A stretch of 64,000 nt of DNA from Terriglobales bacterium (GCA_035573675.1 DATMAB010000026.1:176501-240500), one strand, 5' to 3'; numbered from the stretch's first letter, positions 41,536 through 52,366 are shown. Notes: a model not told the origin generated them from the sequence alone. Numbers and translations are program-made.

Positions 41536-41876
41536 GGTGCCTCCAGTCCCCTGGGATTGCGCCCAGCATAGGACGGCCCCGGCCGGACCGCTAGACTACA
41601 GAGGGGCAGGTAACCGTGGGCATCGGGACATGGGTTACCGTGACCCCGCAGGTGAGGGGTTACGCCTGCCCGAGGCAACCGTTATAATGGTTGATGGAGT
41701 CGCGGTATGGCGCGGAACCTGATGGCCAACCTGTTGCACCGCCCGGCGCAGCTACGTCCCAACCTCTTTAGCTGCGACTAGTCCTTCCTCGTTTGCTGAA
41801 CGGATGCGTCCGCCGCGGCGGATGCGCCTCTTCACGCGCGCTTTGGCGCGCCCAGCCCTTAGCGAGGAAACTGACT
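41536..41876 (+). other. Promoter and structured leader before an aminotransferase gene
   Basis: TATAAT at 41683-41688 should drive transcription starting near 41694, leaving a leader of about 185 bases. The leader has two strong GC stems, GCGTCCGCC with GGCGGATGC (41806-41825) and GCGCGC with GCGCGC (about 41838-41854). GCGAGGA follows as the ribosome-binding site. Two overlapping 24-codon reading frames begin at 41694 and 41707; neither has clear support as a gene. No known riboswitch class is recognised. Confidence 0.5.
41683..41688 (+). promoter_or_regulatory. -10 box of the aminotransferase leader
   Basis: A perfect TATAAT with no good -35 upstream. It is the only strong promoter element between 41536 and 41876. 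Confidence 0.5.
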
Positions 41877-43235
41877 ATGACCACGAAGACCCTGACGCCG
41901 GCCGGACCCCGAGTCAAGACCGCCCTCCCCGGCCCCAATGCCAAGCGCATTCTCGAGGGCGACGCACGATTTCTCTCTCCGTCCTACACCCGTTCCTACC
42001 CGCTGGTGGCGAAGCGCGGGCGGGGCACGGTGATCGAAGATGTGGACGGCAACGAGTTCCTGGATTTCTCCTCGGGCATCGCGGTGGTTTCCACGGGTCA
42101 CTGCCATCCGGAAGTGGTCGCGGCCATTCAGAAGCAGGCGGCCGAGCTGATCCACATGTCGGGAACCGACTTCTACTACGAGAACATGGTCATGCTGGCG
42201 GAGCGGCTTTCCGCGATCGCGCCCATGCGCGGCCCGCACCGCGTCTATTACGGGAACTCGGGGACGGAAGCCGTGGAGGCGGCCATCAAACTGGCGCGGT
42301 ACCACACCCGGCGGCAGCACATCATCGCGTTCTTCGGGGCCTTCCATGGGCGGACCATGGGCTCCTTGGCGCTGACCTCGTCGAAGCCGCAGCAGCGGCG
42401 CCGGTTCGCGCCCCTGATGCCGGGCGTGACCCACGTCCCGTATCCCAACCTCTACCGGCGTCCGGCCGGTAGCGACGCGGCGGAGTACGCGCGCGATTGC
42501 GCCCGCTTCATCGAGCAGAAACTGTTCAAGACCATTCTGCCGCCGGAGGAAGTGGCGGCCATCTTCGTCGAGCCCATCCAGGGCGAGGGCGGATACGTGG
42601 TGGCGCCGACGGAGTTCCTCCAGGAGTTGCGGCGCATCTGCGATGAGCACGGCATCCTGCTGGTGGCGGATGAAGTGCAGTCCGGCTGCGGCCGCACCGG
42701 CAAGTGGTGGGCCATCCAGCACGCCGGCGTCGAGCCGGACATCGTGTGCAGCGCCAAGGGGATCGCCAGCGGCATGCCGCTGGGCGTCACCCTGACGCGC
42801 GCGGAGATGATGGACTGGGTGCCCGGCTCACACGCCTCCACGTTCGGCGGCAATCCGGTGTGCATCGCGGCTGCTCTGGCAACGCTCGACATCATCGAGC
42901 GTGAGGCGATGAAGAACGCGGCCGACGTGGGCGGGCACATCCTCGATCGCATCTCGGACTGGCCCCGGAAGCACCCCATGGTCGGCGACGTGCGCGGGCG
43001 CGGCTTGATGATCGGCGTCGAGATCGTGGCGAACCAGAAGAGCAAGGTCCCGGCGGGCAAGCAGCGCGACCGCATCGTCGAGTTGGCCTTCGAACGCGGC
43101 GTGCTCTTCCTGGGCGCAGGCGAGACGGCGCTGCGCATCGCGCCGCCGCTGGTCGTCACCCGCGAGCAGGCCGACGCGGCGTTGGACGCCCTGGAAGAGT
43201 CGATCGTGGTCGTGGAAAAGGAAGCGGGAAAGTAG
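41877..43235 (+). CDS. Class III aminotransferase (acetylornithine/4-aminobutyrate type)
   Basis: The 452-residue PLP enzyme contains YYGNSGTEAVEAAIKLARYH, then FFGAFHGRTMGSLALTSSK and VEPIQGEGGYVV. It has ADEVQSGCGRTGKWW and the PLP lysine segment CSAKGIASGMPLGV. This pattern is shared by acetylornithine, 4-aminobutyrate and lysine/ornithine aminotransferases; the closest group cannot be fixed by eye. It is cytosolic. ATG 41877 follows GCGAGGA; an in-frame ATG at 41793 is less likely because its extra residues are not conserved and lie in the structured leader. yraN follows 57 bases downstream. Confidence 0.88.
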   Translation: MTTKTLTPAGPRVKTALPGPNAKRILEGDARFLSPSYTRSYPLVAKRGRGTVIEDVDGNEFLDFSSGIAVVSTGHCHPEVVAAIQKQAAELIHMSGTDFYYENMVMLAERLSAIAPMRGPHRVYYGNSGTEAVEAAIKLARYHTRRQHIIAFFGAFHGRTMGSLALTSSKPQQRRRFAPLMPGVTHVPYPNLYRRPAGSDAAEYARDCARFIEQKLFKTILPPEEVAAIFVEPIQGEGGYVVAPTEFLQELRRICDEHGILLVADEVQSGCGRTGKWWAIQHAGVEPDIVCSAKGIASGMPLGVTLTRAEMMDWVPGSHASTFGGNPVCIAAALATLDIIEREAMKNAADVGGHILDRISDWPRKHPMVGDVRGRGLMIGVEIVANQKSKVPAGKQRDRIVELAFERGVLFLGAGETALRIAPPLVVTREQADAALDALEESIVVVEKEAGK

Positions 43236-43292
43236 CTGAGCAGCGAGTACCGGCGTCATCCGCGTGGGGTGACCGCGTGACAGGAGGGTGAG

Positions 43293-43739
43293 ATGTCCGG
43301 ACGGCTGACGCGCCTGGCCGTGCGCACCTTGGATGGTGTGGCGCGGCTGGTCTTGCGGCCGCCCTCGGGCGAAGCCGCGCACATGGCCACCGGACGCCGG
43401 GGCGAGGAAGAAGCCTACTTCTACCTGCGGCAGCACGGATACGTGATGGTGGCGCAGAACTTCCGTTCGCCCCGTCGCAAGGGCGAGATCGACCTGATCG
43501 GCTGGGACGGCGACGTGCTCTGCTTCATCGAAGTGAAGACGAGGAGCACGCGCGCGGTGGCGCCGGCCGAGGCCGCCGTCGACGTCGAGAAGCAGCAGGA
43601 GCTGATCGCCATGGCGCACGAGTACCTGCGACGGGTGGAAGGGCAGCCGGGCTGCCGTTTCGACATCGCGAGCATCTATCTGGAAGAGGGCCGGCCTGTG
43701 GATATTACGCTGTTCAAGAATGCCTTTCCGATGGCGTAG
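43293..43739 (+). CDS. YraN/UPF0102 family endonuclease-like protein
   Basis: The 148-residue protein has the restriction-endonuclease-like fold of UPF0102. Visible motifs are ATGRRGEEEAYFYLRQHGY, then KGEIDLIGWDGDVLCFIEVKTR, with the Glu-Asp-x(n)-Glu-Val-Lys arrangement of nuclease sites. Biological role is unclear; it is often predicted to act on DNA. The N-terminal 30 residues are extra. AGGAGGGTGAG gives a good ribosome-binding site for ATG 43293. Its TAG stop is part of a TAGAAT that could assist transcription of galT. Confidence 0.9.
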   Translation: MSGRLTRLAVRTLDGVARLVLRPPSGEAAHMATGRRGEEEAYFYLRQHGYVMVAQNFRSPRRKGEIDLIGWDGDVLCFIEVKTRSTRAVAPAEAAVDVEKQQELIAMAHEYLRRVEGQPGCRFDIASIYLEEGRPVDITLFKNAFPMA

Positions 43740-43787
43740 AATAGCCGGACCCGGATTTTGAACCTCTTGAGCCTAAGGTGACTTCGA

Positions 43788-44825
43788 TTGCCTGAACTCC
43801 GGAAGGACCCGATCACCGGGCGCTGGGTCATCATCGCGACCGACCGCGCCAAACGTCCCACCGATTTTTCCCGAGAGCCGATTCGCATGAAGGGGGGCTT
43901 CTGTCCCTTTTGCGCGGGCAACGAATCGAAGACCCCGCCCGAGATCATCGCCTATCGGCCGCACTCGAACGGAGGCCCGCCGCCTCAGCGCGATGCGCCC
44001 GGATGGAACCTGCGCGTGGTGCCCAACAAGTTCCCGGCGCTGATGATCGAGGGCAGCCTGAACCGCCAGGCCGAAGGCATGTTCGACAAGATGAACGGCG
44101 TCGGGGCCCATGAGGTCATCATCGAGACGCCCGACCACAACCTGACCCTGGCCACGCTGCCTCTCAAGCGGGTGGAGGACGTGCTGTGGGCGTTCCGCGA
44201 CCGCATCGTGGACCTGAAGAAGGACAAACGCTTCAAGTACATCCTCATCTTCAAGAACCACGGCGAAGCCGCCGGTGCGTCGCTGGAGCATCCGCACTGC
44301 CAGCTCATCGCGCTGCCCATTTTGCCCAAGCAGGTGGTCGAGGAGCTGGAAGGCTCGAAGCAATACTTCCTCTACAAGGAGCGCTGCATCTACTGCGACG
44401 TCATCCGGCAGGAAATGGAGGCGATGGTGCGCGTGGTGGGCGAGAACGACGACTTCCTCACCCTTGCGCCGTATGCCCCACGCTTCCCCTTCGAGACCTG
44501 GATCCTGCCCAAGCGGCACGAGTCGTCGTATGAGAACTCGGCCACGCACATCTATGAGAACCTGGCGCGCTCGATGAAGACTCTGCTGGCCAAGATGGAT
44601 CGCGTGCTCGACCTGCCGGCCTACAACTTTGTGCTCCACTCCTCGCCCGTGCAGGACCCGCCCAACGACTACTACCACTGGCACATCGAAGTCATGCCCA
44701 AGCTCACGAAGGTTGCAGGATTCGAGTGGGGGACCGGCTTCTACATCAATCCCACGCCGCCCGAAGAGGCGGCGCGCTTTTTGCGCGAAGCCAGCGTGGA
44801 GGCCGCGCAGCCAGTGGCCGTGTAG
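43788..44825 (+). CDS. galT: Galactose-1-phosphate uridylyltransferase family
   Basis: The 345-residue enzyme transfers UMP between UDP-glucose and galactose-1-phosphate (Leloir pathway). It has two Cys-x2-Cys zinc-type motifs (GFCPFCAGNE at about 38-47 and CIYCDV), and the nucleophile site EHPHCQLIALP with the His-Pro-His triad. The C-terminal NDYYHWHIEVMPK segment is typical. TTG 43788 is used as start because it follows AAGGTGA at a spacing of 7 and begins PELRKDPITGRWVI as in relatives. Some relatives act on other hexose phosphates; no other Leloir gene is near. Confidence 0.9.
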   Translation: MPELRKDPITGRWVIIATDRAKRPTDFSREPIRMKGGFCPFCAGNESKTPPEIIAYRPHSNGGPPPQRDAPGWNLRVVPNKFPALMIEGSLNRQAEGMFDKMNGVGAHEVIIETPDHNLTLATLPLKRVEDVLWAFRDRIVDLKKDKRFKYILIFKNHGEAAGASLEHPHCQLIALPILPKQVVEELEGSKQYFLYKERCIYCDVIRQEMEAMVRVVGENDDFLTLAPYAPRFPFETWILPKRHESSYENSATHIYENLARSMKTLLAKMDRVLDLPAYNFVLHSSPVQDPPNDYYHWHIEVMPKLTKVAGFEWGTGFYINPTPPEEAARFLREASVEAAQPVAV

Positions 44826-44902
44826 TTATCTGCGAACGTTGATTGATCTCCGAAGTGACACCAGAAGTCGTGAGCTCGCAGTTCGCCGATCGCAGATCGG
44901 AA

Positions 44903-45118
44903 TTACCCGTGGTTCTCCTTGTACTCCTCGTACCAGGCCATCTGGATGGCTTCGAGCTTGGATTCGTTCGATCCCTTGGGATCACCCGTGAAGCCGGGCA
45001 GTTCGGTCACATAGCGGTGCAGGTCGGTGAAGCGCACAGTGAGCGGGTCGAGGTCGGGGAATCTTTCCGACAGCAGAATGCCGATATCTTCGGCGCTGTC
45101 CCAGTTGAGGTCAGGCAT
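44903..45118 (-). CDS. iscX: Iron-sulphur assembly protein IscX
   Basis: This 71-residue acidic cytosolic protein begins PDLNWDSAEDIGILLSERFP and contains LTVRFTDLHRYVTEL. It ends with EAIQMAWYEEYKE, all typical of IscX (YfhJ), an iron-binding modulator of cysteine desulphurase. GGAGGAG precedes the ATG. It is the last gene of the isc operon, 70 bases after fdx. Confidence 0.95.
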   Translation of the reverse strand: MPDLNWDSAEDIGILLSERFPDLDPLTVRFTDLHRYVTELPGFTGDPKGSNESKLEAIQMAWYEEYKENHG

Positions 45119-45129
45119 TGTGATCTCCT

Positions 45130-45186
45130 CCAGTTAAGTCCACATGACCCAGCTCTGCCACTGACCACCGACCACCGACCACTGCT
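45130..45186 (+). repeat. Near-tandem GACCACTG-type words between fdx and iscX
   Basis: CACTGACCACCGACCACCGA and following bases repeat one 8-9 base word. The same word family occurs at 55040-55072 and 55362-55395. Confidence 0.5.
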
Positions 45187-45188
45187 TT

Positions 45189-45599
45189 TTAATGTTCTTC
45201 CCGCGCGTAGTTCTTGTTCCACTCGGGAATCTCGACCACCAGGTCCTTGGATCCATCCGGAACGGTCTGGCAGCCTAGGCGCGACTTGGTGGTGATGCCC
45301 GGCGCCATGTCCAGCTCGTCGAGTTCGGCGTCCGAAGCTTCGTTGCAGCTCTCCAGGCCCTCGTGGACGATGACGTGGCACGTCGAGCAGGCGCACACTC
45401 CGCCGCAGGCGTGATCCAGCGGAACGCCGGCGCCCAGGGCGATATCCAGAATCGAGCCCGGCAGCCCGTGGTCTCCGTAAGGAACCTCTTCCGGGTCCAC
45501 CTCGACCGTCTTGCCCTCTTTCACGAACGTGACCTTGAACTTCTTGGTCGCGGGCGTGTATTGCACCTGCTCGGCGATGTACGGGTTCCTGCCACCCAT
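45189..45599 (-). CDS. fdx: [2Fe-2S] ferredoxin of the isc system
   Basis: The 136-residue ferredoxin supplies electrons for cluster assembly. The four ligands are Cys65, Cys71, Cys74 (in CGGVCACSTC) and Cys110, with the adrenodoxin-type spacing. The sequence LDHACGGVCACSTCHVIVHEG is followed by the acidic MAPGITTKSRLGCQTV region. The N-terminus is about 20 residues longer than in E. coli. GAGGAG precedes ATG 45599. It lies 14 bases downstream of hscA. Confidence 0.93.
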   Translation of the reverse strand: MGGRNPYIAEQVQYTPATKKFKVTFVKEGKTVEVDPEEVPYGDHGLPGSILDIALGAGVPLDHACGGVCACSTCHVIVHEGLESCNEASDAELDELDMAPGITTKSRLGCQTVPDGSKDLVVEIPEWNKNYAREEH

Positions 45600-45612
45600 G
45601 TTGAAGACTCCT

Positions 45613-47529
<1,917 letters not shown>

Positions 47530-47637
47530 TCCAGTTCTTGCAATTGTCGAATTGCCACATTTACGAATTGTCGAATTTGTCGTGGAGGTGCTGACAGTCG
47601 TGGGTTTAATTCAGCAATTCGAAAATCCGACAATTCT
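47530..47637. repeat. AT-rich AATTG word spacer between hscB and hscA
   Basis: The spacer is a run of AATTGTCGAATT-like words, much more AT-rich than the coding regions, and similar to 121-205. It separates two genes whose products act as partners. Confidence 0.5.
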
Positions 47638-48363
47638 TCAATTCTCCAATGCTTCATTCACATCTCTTACCAGATTGCGGATATACGACCGCCGGTTGAG
47701 CAAGTCCACCATCTTGTCGCGCACGGGGACGCGGGCGGCCTCCGCCGCACCTTCCGGCAATGCATCCCACTCATCCCAATACGATTCGAGCTCCGCACCC
47801 AACGCACTCAATTTTTCGTCGAAGTGCGACTTGTGAGCTTGAAGTTCCTTCACCAGCGCCGGATCCTCTTCGCCGAGCTTCTTGCCGGCGCGTAGCTCTT
47901 CGAGCTGCATGTTGAGCTCGAAGACTTCCTCGAGCAGGTCGGGCGGGACCACCTGTTTCTTTTCCTCGCCGGTCTGGCGGGCGCGGTCCGTAGCTGCTTT
48001 GGACTGCTCCTCGAGCTGTACGCCTTCGAGCTGGAGCAGGTACATGGTGCGCGCAATCGGGTCCTTCAGCGTTCGGTAGGCGTCGTTGAGCTGCGAGCTC
48101 TTCTCCAGGCTCCAGCGCTGCTCCTCAGCCGAGGCCTGGGCATAGACGTCGGGATGCAGGCGGCGGCTCAGGCGGTAGAACTCGCGCTCCAAGGCTACGG
48201 TATCCACGTTCAGCTTCCGGGGCAGGCCAAAAAAACGGAAATGGTCTACAGCTGCCGCCGGCTGCACCTTGCCACAAGCGGAACAGAAGTGCCCGCCGGC
48301 GTCGACCTCTGCGGCGCACGACCAGCACGTCAGCGCTCTTCGGGTTGTGGTTTCCGTCGCCAT
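47638..48363 (-). CDS. hscB: Co-chaperone HscB with N-terminal zinc ribbon
   Basis: The 241-residue protein has an N-terminal Cys4 ribbon (Cys13, Cys16, Cys27, Cys30), then a J domain with the HPD triad at 70-72 and FFGLPRKLNVDTVALEREFY. The C-terminal HSCB domain (about 110-230) binds IscU. The zinc ribbon is absent from E. coli HscB but present in plant and human homologues. GGGGAAG precedes the ATG. It stimulates HscA, encoded downstream. Confidence 0.93.
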   Translation of the reverse strand: MATETTTRRALTCWSCAAEVDAGGHFCSACGKVQPAAAVDHFRFFGLPRKLNVDTVALEREFYRLSRRLHPDVYAQASAEEQRWSLEKSSQLNDAYRTLKDPIARTMYLLQLEGVQLEEQSKAATDRARQTGEEKKQVVPPDLLEEVFELNMQLEELRAGKKLGEEDPALVKELQAHKSHFDEKLSALGAELESYWDEWDALPEGAAEAARVPVRDKMVDLLNRRSYIRNLVRDVNEALEN

Positions 48364-48443
48364 TAGACAGCTTCCCCGCCGTCGTTAGCTCTGCGATCCG
48401 GGCAGGATGAGCGCCCGCGGTAGACGATCAGGCCGGCGGCCGG

Positions 48444-48842
48444 TCAGCCCGAGAACGATGTCCCGCAGCCGCACGACTTCGAAGCGTTCGGATTGACGAA
48501 GACAAAGCCCTGCTGCATCAGCGACTCCTGATAGTCCAGGGTCATGCCGTGCAGGTAGATGAATGATTTCGGATCGACGAACACTCGCACGCCGTCGAAC
48601 TCGAACACGCGGTCGCGCTCGCGCGCCTTGGAGTCGAAGCGGATGTTGTACGTCAGGCCGGAGCAACCGCCGCCCTGCACGCCCAGCCGCAACCCGCCCT
48701 CGGCCGGCGAGACCTTCTCTTTCGCCAGGGCCGAGCGGATCTTGGCCAGTGCGCGCTCGGTCACCTGGATGCCGCGGGCCGGAGCAGCCGTAGGAGCGGC
48801 CGTCGGGACCGTGACCTCCGGTTTTTCCGTGGTTACGGACAT
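48444..48842 (-). CDS. iscA: A-type iron-sulphur carrier IscA
   Basis: The 132-residue carrier holds and delivers Fe-S clusters. The three conserved Cys are Cys60 (GGGCSGLTYN) and Cys124 and Cys126 (KSCGCGTSF). The N-terminal 23 residues are a Pro/Ala/Thr-rich extension not typical of E. coli IscA. It follows iscU by 9 bases in the operon. ErpA-like function is also possible. Confidence 0.93.
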   Translation of the reverse strand: MSVTTEKPEVTVPTAAPTAAPARGIQVTERALAKIRSALAKEKVSPAEGGLRLGVQGGGCSGLTYNIRFDSKARERDRVFEFDGVRVFVDPKSFIYLHGMTLDYQESLMQQGFVFVNPNASKSCGCGTSFSG

Positions 48843-48851
48843 CCGTGTCCC

Positions 48852-49274
48852 TCAGTCGCCCGCCTTGGCCTCGACCGGCTTGGCTGCAGCAGCTCCCTGC
48901 TTCTTCTTCCAGTCACCGATGGCGGCGCGAATGGCGTCTTCCGCCAGCACCGAGCAATGGATCTTCACCGGGGGCAGCGCCAGCTCGCGCACGATGTCGG
49001 TGTTCTTGATGCCCAGCGCCTCGTCGATGGTCTTGCCTTTCACCCATTCGGTGGCAAGCGAAGAGGAAGCGATGGCGGAGCCGCAGCCGAACGTCTTGAA
49101 CTTGGCGTCCTCGATGCGCTGCGTCTCGGGATTGACCTTGATCTGCAGTTTCATCACGTCGCCGCACTCCGGCGCGCCCACCAGCCCGGTGCCCACGTCG
49201 GGGCTCCCCTTGTCGAGGGAGCCGACGTTGCGCGGGTTCGTGTAGTGATCCAGGACCTTGTCGCTGTATGCCAT
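48852..49274 (-). CDS. iscU: Iron-sulphur scaffold IscU
   Basis: The 140-residue scaffold assembles [2Fe-2S] clusters. Conserved ligands are Cys37 (GAPECGDVM), Cys64 (FGCGSAIASSS) and Cys107 (IHCSV). The HscA recognition motif LPPVK lies at 100-104. This motif marks it as a true IscU rather than SufU. AGGAGAA precedes ATG 49274. Its C-terminus has an extra Ala/Lys-rich tail. Confidence 0.96.
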   Translation of the reverse strand: MAYSDKVLDHYTNPRNVGSLDKGSPDVGTGLVGAPECGDVMKLQIKVNPETQRIEDAKFKTFGCGSAIASSSLATEWVKGKTIDEALGIKNTDIVRELALPPVKIHCSVLAEDAIRAAIGDWKKKQGAAAAKPVEAKAGD

Positions 49275-49306
49275 GTAACCTGTTCTCCTTCTCCTTCTGA
49301 AACTTG

Positions 49307-50563
49307 TCAGTGGCTCTCCGCGGGAGCGGCCCAACTGACCTTCTTGAGGTCGATGCCTTCCTTGGCCATCTCGTAGAGCGGCGAAAGTTCGCGCAGCCGA
49401 CGGACCACTTCCGTCAGCTTGCCCACCACGTAGTCCACCTCGGCCTCGGTGTTGAAACGGCCGATGCCGAAGCGGATAGAACTGTGCGCCAAGTCGTCGC
49501 CGGTGCCCAGCGCCTTGAGCACGTACGAAGGCTCGAGCGTGGCCGACGTGCAGGCCGAGCCGCTCGAGACCGCGACGTCGTTGATGCCCATCAGCAGCGA
49601 CTCGCCTTCCACATAGGCGAAGCTCATGTTCAGGTTGCCGGGAAGGCGATGCTCCATCGAACCGTTGATGAACACCTCGTCCAGGTTCTCCATCAGCTTT
49701 TCTTTCAGGCGGTCGCGCAACCCGGCCAGGCGCTTGGACTCTTCCGGCATTTCCTGCATGGCCAGTTCGCAGGCTTTACCGAAGCCCACGATGCCGGGGA
49801 CGTTCAGCGTGCCGGAGCGCATGCCGCGCTCGTGCCCGCCGCCATCGATGATGGGCGCAAGCTGCACGCGCGGATTCTTGCGCCGCACGTAGAGCGCGCC
49901 CACGCCCTTGGGACCGTAGATCTTGTGCGCCGTCAGCGACGCCAGCGAGACGTTGGCCTTGTTGACGTCGAAGGGGACCTTGCCGATGGCCTGCACCGCA
50001 TCGGTGTGGAACAGCACGCCGCGCTCCTTACAGATCTTGCCGATCTCTTCGATGGGCTGCAGCACGCCGATCTCGTTGTTGGCCGCCATGATCGAGACCA
50101 GGATGGTCTTGTCGTCGATGGCGCGCTTGAGATCGTCGAGGTCGATGCGCCCATCCGCCTGTACCGGCAGGTAGGTGACGCGGAAGCCTTCCTTCTCCAG
50201 GTGCTTGCAGGTATCCAGCACCGCCTTGTGCTCGGTAACGCAGGTGATGATGTGGTTGCCCTTCTCGCGGTACATATGCGCTACGCCCTTGATGGCGAGG
50301 TTGTCACTCTCGGTGGCGCCGGAGGTGAAGATGATCTCCTTGGCGGTGGCGCCGATGAGCTTGGCGATCTGCTCGCGCGCATTCTCCACCGCCTCCTCCG
50401 CGGCCCAGCCGAAGGGATGGTTGCGGCTGGCGGCATTGCCGAACTTCTCCGTGAAGTAGGGCAGCATGGCCTCCAGCACGCGCGGATCCATCGGCGTGGT
50501 GGCGTGGTTATCCATGTAGATCGGCAGCTTCACGTTCTGCCCGTTTCCCGTGCTGGCGCTCAT
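49307..50563 (-). CDS. iscS: Cysteine desulphurase IscS
   Basis: The 418-residue PLP enzyme takes sulphur from cysteine for cluster and tRNA thiolation pathways. Start region [18 protein letters not shown] lysine in [15 protein letters not shown], and the catalytic Cys in [15 protein letters not shown] identify the IscS (group I) class. GAGGAG lies upstream of ATG 50563. A short N-terminal extension is present. It follows iscR by 70 bases. Confidence 0.96.
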   Translation of the reverse strand: MSASTGNGQNVKLPIYMDNHATTPMDPRVLEAMLPYFTEKFGNAASRNHPFGWAAEEAVENAREQIAKLIGATAKEIIFTSGATESDNLAIKGVAHMYREKGNHIITCVTEHKAVLDTCKHLEKEGFRVTYLPVQADGRIDLDDLKRAIDDKTILVSIMAANNEIGVLQPIEEIGKICKERGVLFHTDAVQAIGKVPFDVNKANVSLASLTAHKIYGPKGVGALYVRRKNPRVQLAPIIDGGGHERGMRSGTLNVPGIVGFGKACELAMQEMPEESKRLAGLRDRLKEKLMENLDEVFINGSMEHRLPGNLNMSFAYVEGESLLMGINDVAVSSGSACTSATLEPSYVLKALGTGDDLAHSSIRFGIGRFNTEAEVDYVVGKLTEVVRRLRELSPLYEMAKEGIDLKKVSWAAPAESH

Positions 50564-50633
50564 ACTCGCGTTCTCCTCAAAAATGCTTCCTCTCGATTCG
50601 ATGATCGTGTTCACCTTGGCGTCGCGCCCGCGC

Positions 50634-51110
50634 TTACCGGCTCGCGGAAGCGATGCCGACCAGCTCGCGGGCTGGCTTCTCCTTCTCCATGTCGGCGGGG
50701 ACGCTGCCGTTCTCTGCCAGGTCGGAGATGGTGATCCGGCCCAGCACCTGCTCAATGCTCTGGTTCACCTTGCGCAGCGGTTCCCGCACCGTGCACTTCG
50801 GGCTCTGGTAGCACTCGATCTCCTGGCTCAGGCAGGAAGTGATGAACAGCGGGCCGTCGATGGCCCGGATGACTTCCAACGCCGTAATGCGCTGCGGCTC
50901 GCGCGCCAGGGCGTACCCTCCGTTCATTCCCTGATGCGAGTGAAGCAGCCCGGCCTTCACCAGCCGTTGCAGGATCTTGGCCAGGGCTTCCAGGGGAATG
51001 CTGTAAGCCTCGGCAATGTCCTTGGCGCGGCACGAGCCCTCGCCGGAACACTCGGCGAGATGCTTCACTGCAATCAGGCCGTAATCCGCTTTCTTGGTCA
51101 GTTTCAGCAT
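50634..51110 (-). CDS. iscR: Rrf2-family regulator IscR
   Basis: The 158-residue repressor senses the cell's Fe-S status through a [2Fe-2S] cluster. The winged helix begins [19 protein letters not shown]. The cluster loop has Cys93, Cys100 and Cys106; the spacing is C-x6-C-x5-C instead of the E. coli C-x5-C-x5-C. A His equivalent to E. coli His107 is not visible (TVRE follows), so the fourth ligand may differ. An inverted repeat upstream is a likely operator, suggesting autoregulation. Confidence 0.93.
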   Translation of the reverse strand: MLKLTKKADYGLIAVKHLAECSGEGSCRAKDIAEAYSIPLEALAKILQRLVKAGLLHSHQGMNGGYALAREPQRITALEVIRAIDGPLFITSCLSQEIECYQSPKCTVREPLRKVNQSIEQVLGRITISDLAENGSVPADMEKEKPARELVGIASASR

Positions 51111-51131
51111 CCAAGGACCCGACCAGGGAAA

Positions 51132-51152
51132 ATCCGACTAAATTGGTCGTAT
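51132..51152. promoter_or_regulatory. Likely IscR operator
   Basis: ATCCGAC (51132-51138) and GTCGTAT (51146-51152) form a 7-base inverted repeat (one mismatch) around TAAATTG, 21 bases upstream of the iscR ATG. The pattern is close to Rrf2-type sites with GACT...AGTC halves. Confidence 0.6.
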
Positions 51153-51507
51153 TTCATCATAGCCTGCCAGGAGGCCTTCCCGCAACCCTCTTCAGCCAAC
51201 GGCAGCAAACCGGGGTTTGAATGTAACCCCATGAGGTTTAATGGGTTAAGAACTGGCACCCTTTTGGTCGCATTTTCCACTTGCCGTCGCAATACGCACT
51301 CCGTCCAAAACGCTTCACCTGCATCAGAACGCTCGCAAGCGCGTCCGGAGCGTACCGGAGCTGCAGTTATCGAACTGGTTATCAGGAGGAACCCGTATGT
51401 TTTAGCCTGAGCAAACCGATGCGCGAGCTCACTCAATGGGCGAGTGTCGGCTGCACGCCCTCTGCGTTTCTTCCGCTAAATGACACAGGCCGGATGCGGA
51501 AACGCTC
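51153..51507. other. Intergenic region between iscR and the zinc-ribbon gene
   Basis: No gene is supported. The main feature is an excellent ribosome-binding site (AGGAGG, 51384-51389), followed by ATG-TTT-TAG at 51397-51405, a two-codon reading frame. The remainder has no clear repeats. Confidence 0.4.
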
Positions 51508-51535
51508 TTGACAGGGATTGCCGCCGGTCTACAAT
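51508..51535 (+). promoter_or_regulatory. Strong sigma-70 promoter for the zinc-ribbon gene
   Basis: TTGACA (51508-51513), a 16-base spacer and TACAAT (51530-51535) form the best consensus promoter in the window. The leader of about 80 bases contains a CCCCGC/GCGGGG hairpin (about 51596-51609). Confidence 0.7.
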
Positions 51536-51622
51536 ACGACCGTTTTCCGCTCCCAGGGTGAGGTGGCGGGCGGAGAGCGCAGTGGAATCGGAGACCCCGC
51601 GTGCGGGGTGGATGATTCCGGT

Positions 51623-51826
51623 ATGAGTTCTTTCCAGCCTCTGTCACCGTCGAGCCCCAACGGCCAGCCAGCCTCCAAGGATAAGTGCCTGCATCCGCGT
51701 GTGCAGATCGTCGCCCGCGAAGAGGACTCCGAGTTCGTCGAGTGCTTGGAGTGCGGCGAGATCTTCGAGGCCAGCGAATTCCAGGACATGGCGCGGGAAG
51801 AGCGAATCCAGACAGAAGAATCGTAG
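51623..51826 (+). CDS. Small zinc-ribbon-like protein
   Basis: The 67-residue cytosolic protein has KCLHPRVQIVAR and, 14 residues later, ECLECGEIFEASEF. This is a possible Cys/His-x(n)-Cys-x2-Cys zinc site. The function is unknown. It begins at ATG 51623 behind a strong promoter at 51508; an earlier in-frame start at 51518 would lie inside the promoter. A response-regulator gene follows 91 bases downstream and may share the transcript. Confidence 0.62.
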   Translation: MSSFQPLSPSSPNGQPASKDKCLHPRVQIVAREEDSEFVECLECGEIFEASEFQDMAREERIQTEES

Positions 51827-51917
51827 CCTCACACACACGGCTTCCTTCACTGCGCTCTTTTCCCTTGTCGCCCCTCGCCGCCTCCGCTACCCTTGAGCGC
51901 CATCGAGGGGAGAAGAA

Positions 51918-52349
51918 ATGGCGCTGCGTGCGCTGGTGGTGGACGATTCCATGCTGGTGCGCCACACCGTGTGCCGCTTCCTGGAGCAGCGCGGCTACGA
52001 GGTGGACTCCGCCACCAACGGCGTCGAGGCGCTGGAGAAACTGACCCACGCTTTGCCCGACATCGTCATCACCGACATGGTGATGCCTCAGATGACCGGC
52101 AGCCAGCTCATCGATTCGCTCAAGGCGCGACCTGAGACCGCTTCGATTCCCATTGTTGTGCTCTCTGGCCGGCCTTCGGGCTCGGACGCTCAGGACGAAA
52201 AGCGGGCCAACTTCGTCATCCACAAAGATATCGACATCGAGCAGCAACTGGAGAAAGCGCTGGCGGGGGCGCTGGGGAATGCGTATCCATCGCAAAAGCA
52301 AGCAGTCGGCAATCAGGCTCCAACTAGCGGACTTCCCAGCCGTGCCTGA
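51918..52349 (+). CDS. Stand-alone response regulator receiver protein
   Basis: This 143-residue CheY-like protein has the acidic pocket VVDDSM (residues 7-12), a phospho-acceptor Asp in VITDMVMPQMTG, and the conserved Lys in VIHKDID. It has no output domain, so it probably signals by protein contact. GGGGAGAAGAA precedes ATG 51918. A cognate kinase is not adjacent. The C-terminal 25 residues are disordered. Confidence 0.88.
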   Translation: MALRALVVDDSMLVRHTVCRFLEQRGYEVDSATNGVEALEKLTHALPDIVITDMVMPQMTGSQLIDSLKARPETASIPIVVLSGRPSGSDAQDEKRANFVIHKDIDIEQQLEKALAGALGNAYPSQKQAVGNQAPTSGLPSRA

Positions 52350-52366
52350 GACCTGAGACCTGCCAC
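52345..52366 (+). repeat. CTGAGACC words between convergent genes
   Basis: CCTGAGACCTGAGACCTG is a tandem word just before the end of tsaD. The family recurs at 54941-54972 and 61807-61832. Confidence 0.5.

Noticed and set aside
41694-41781. Small protein genes at 41694 and 41707
   Set aside because: Two overlapping 24-codon frames are equally open; neither has a ribosome-binding site or recognisable composition. They are described only as part of the leader.
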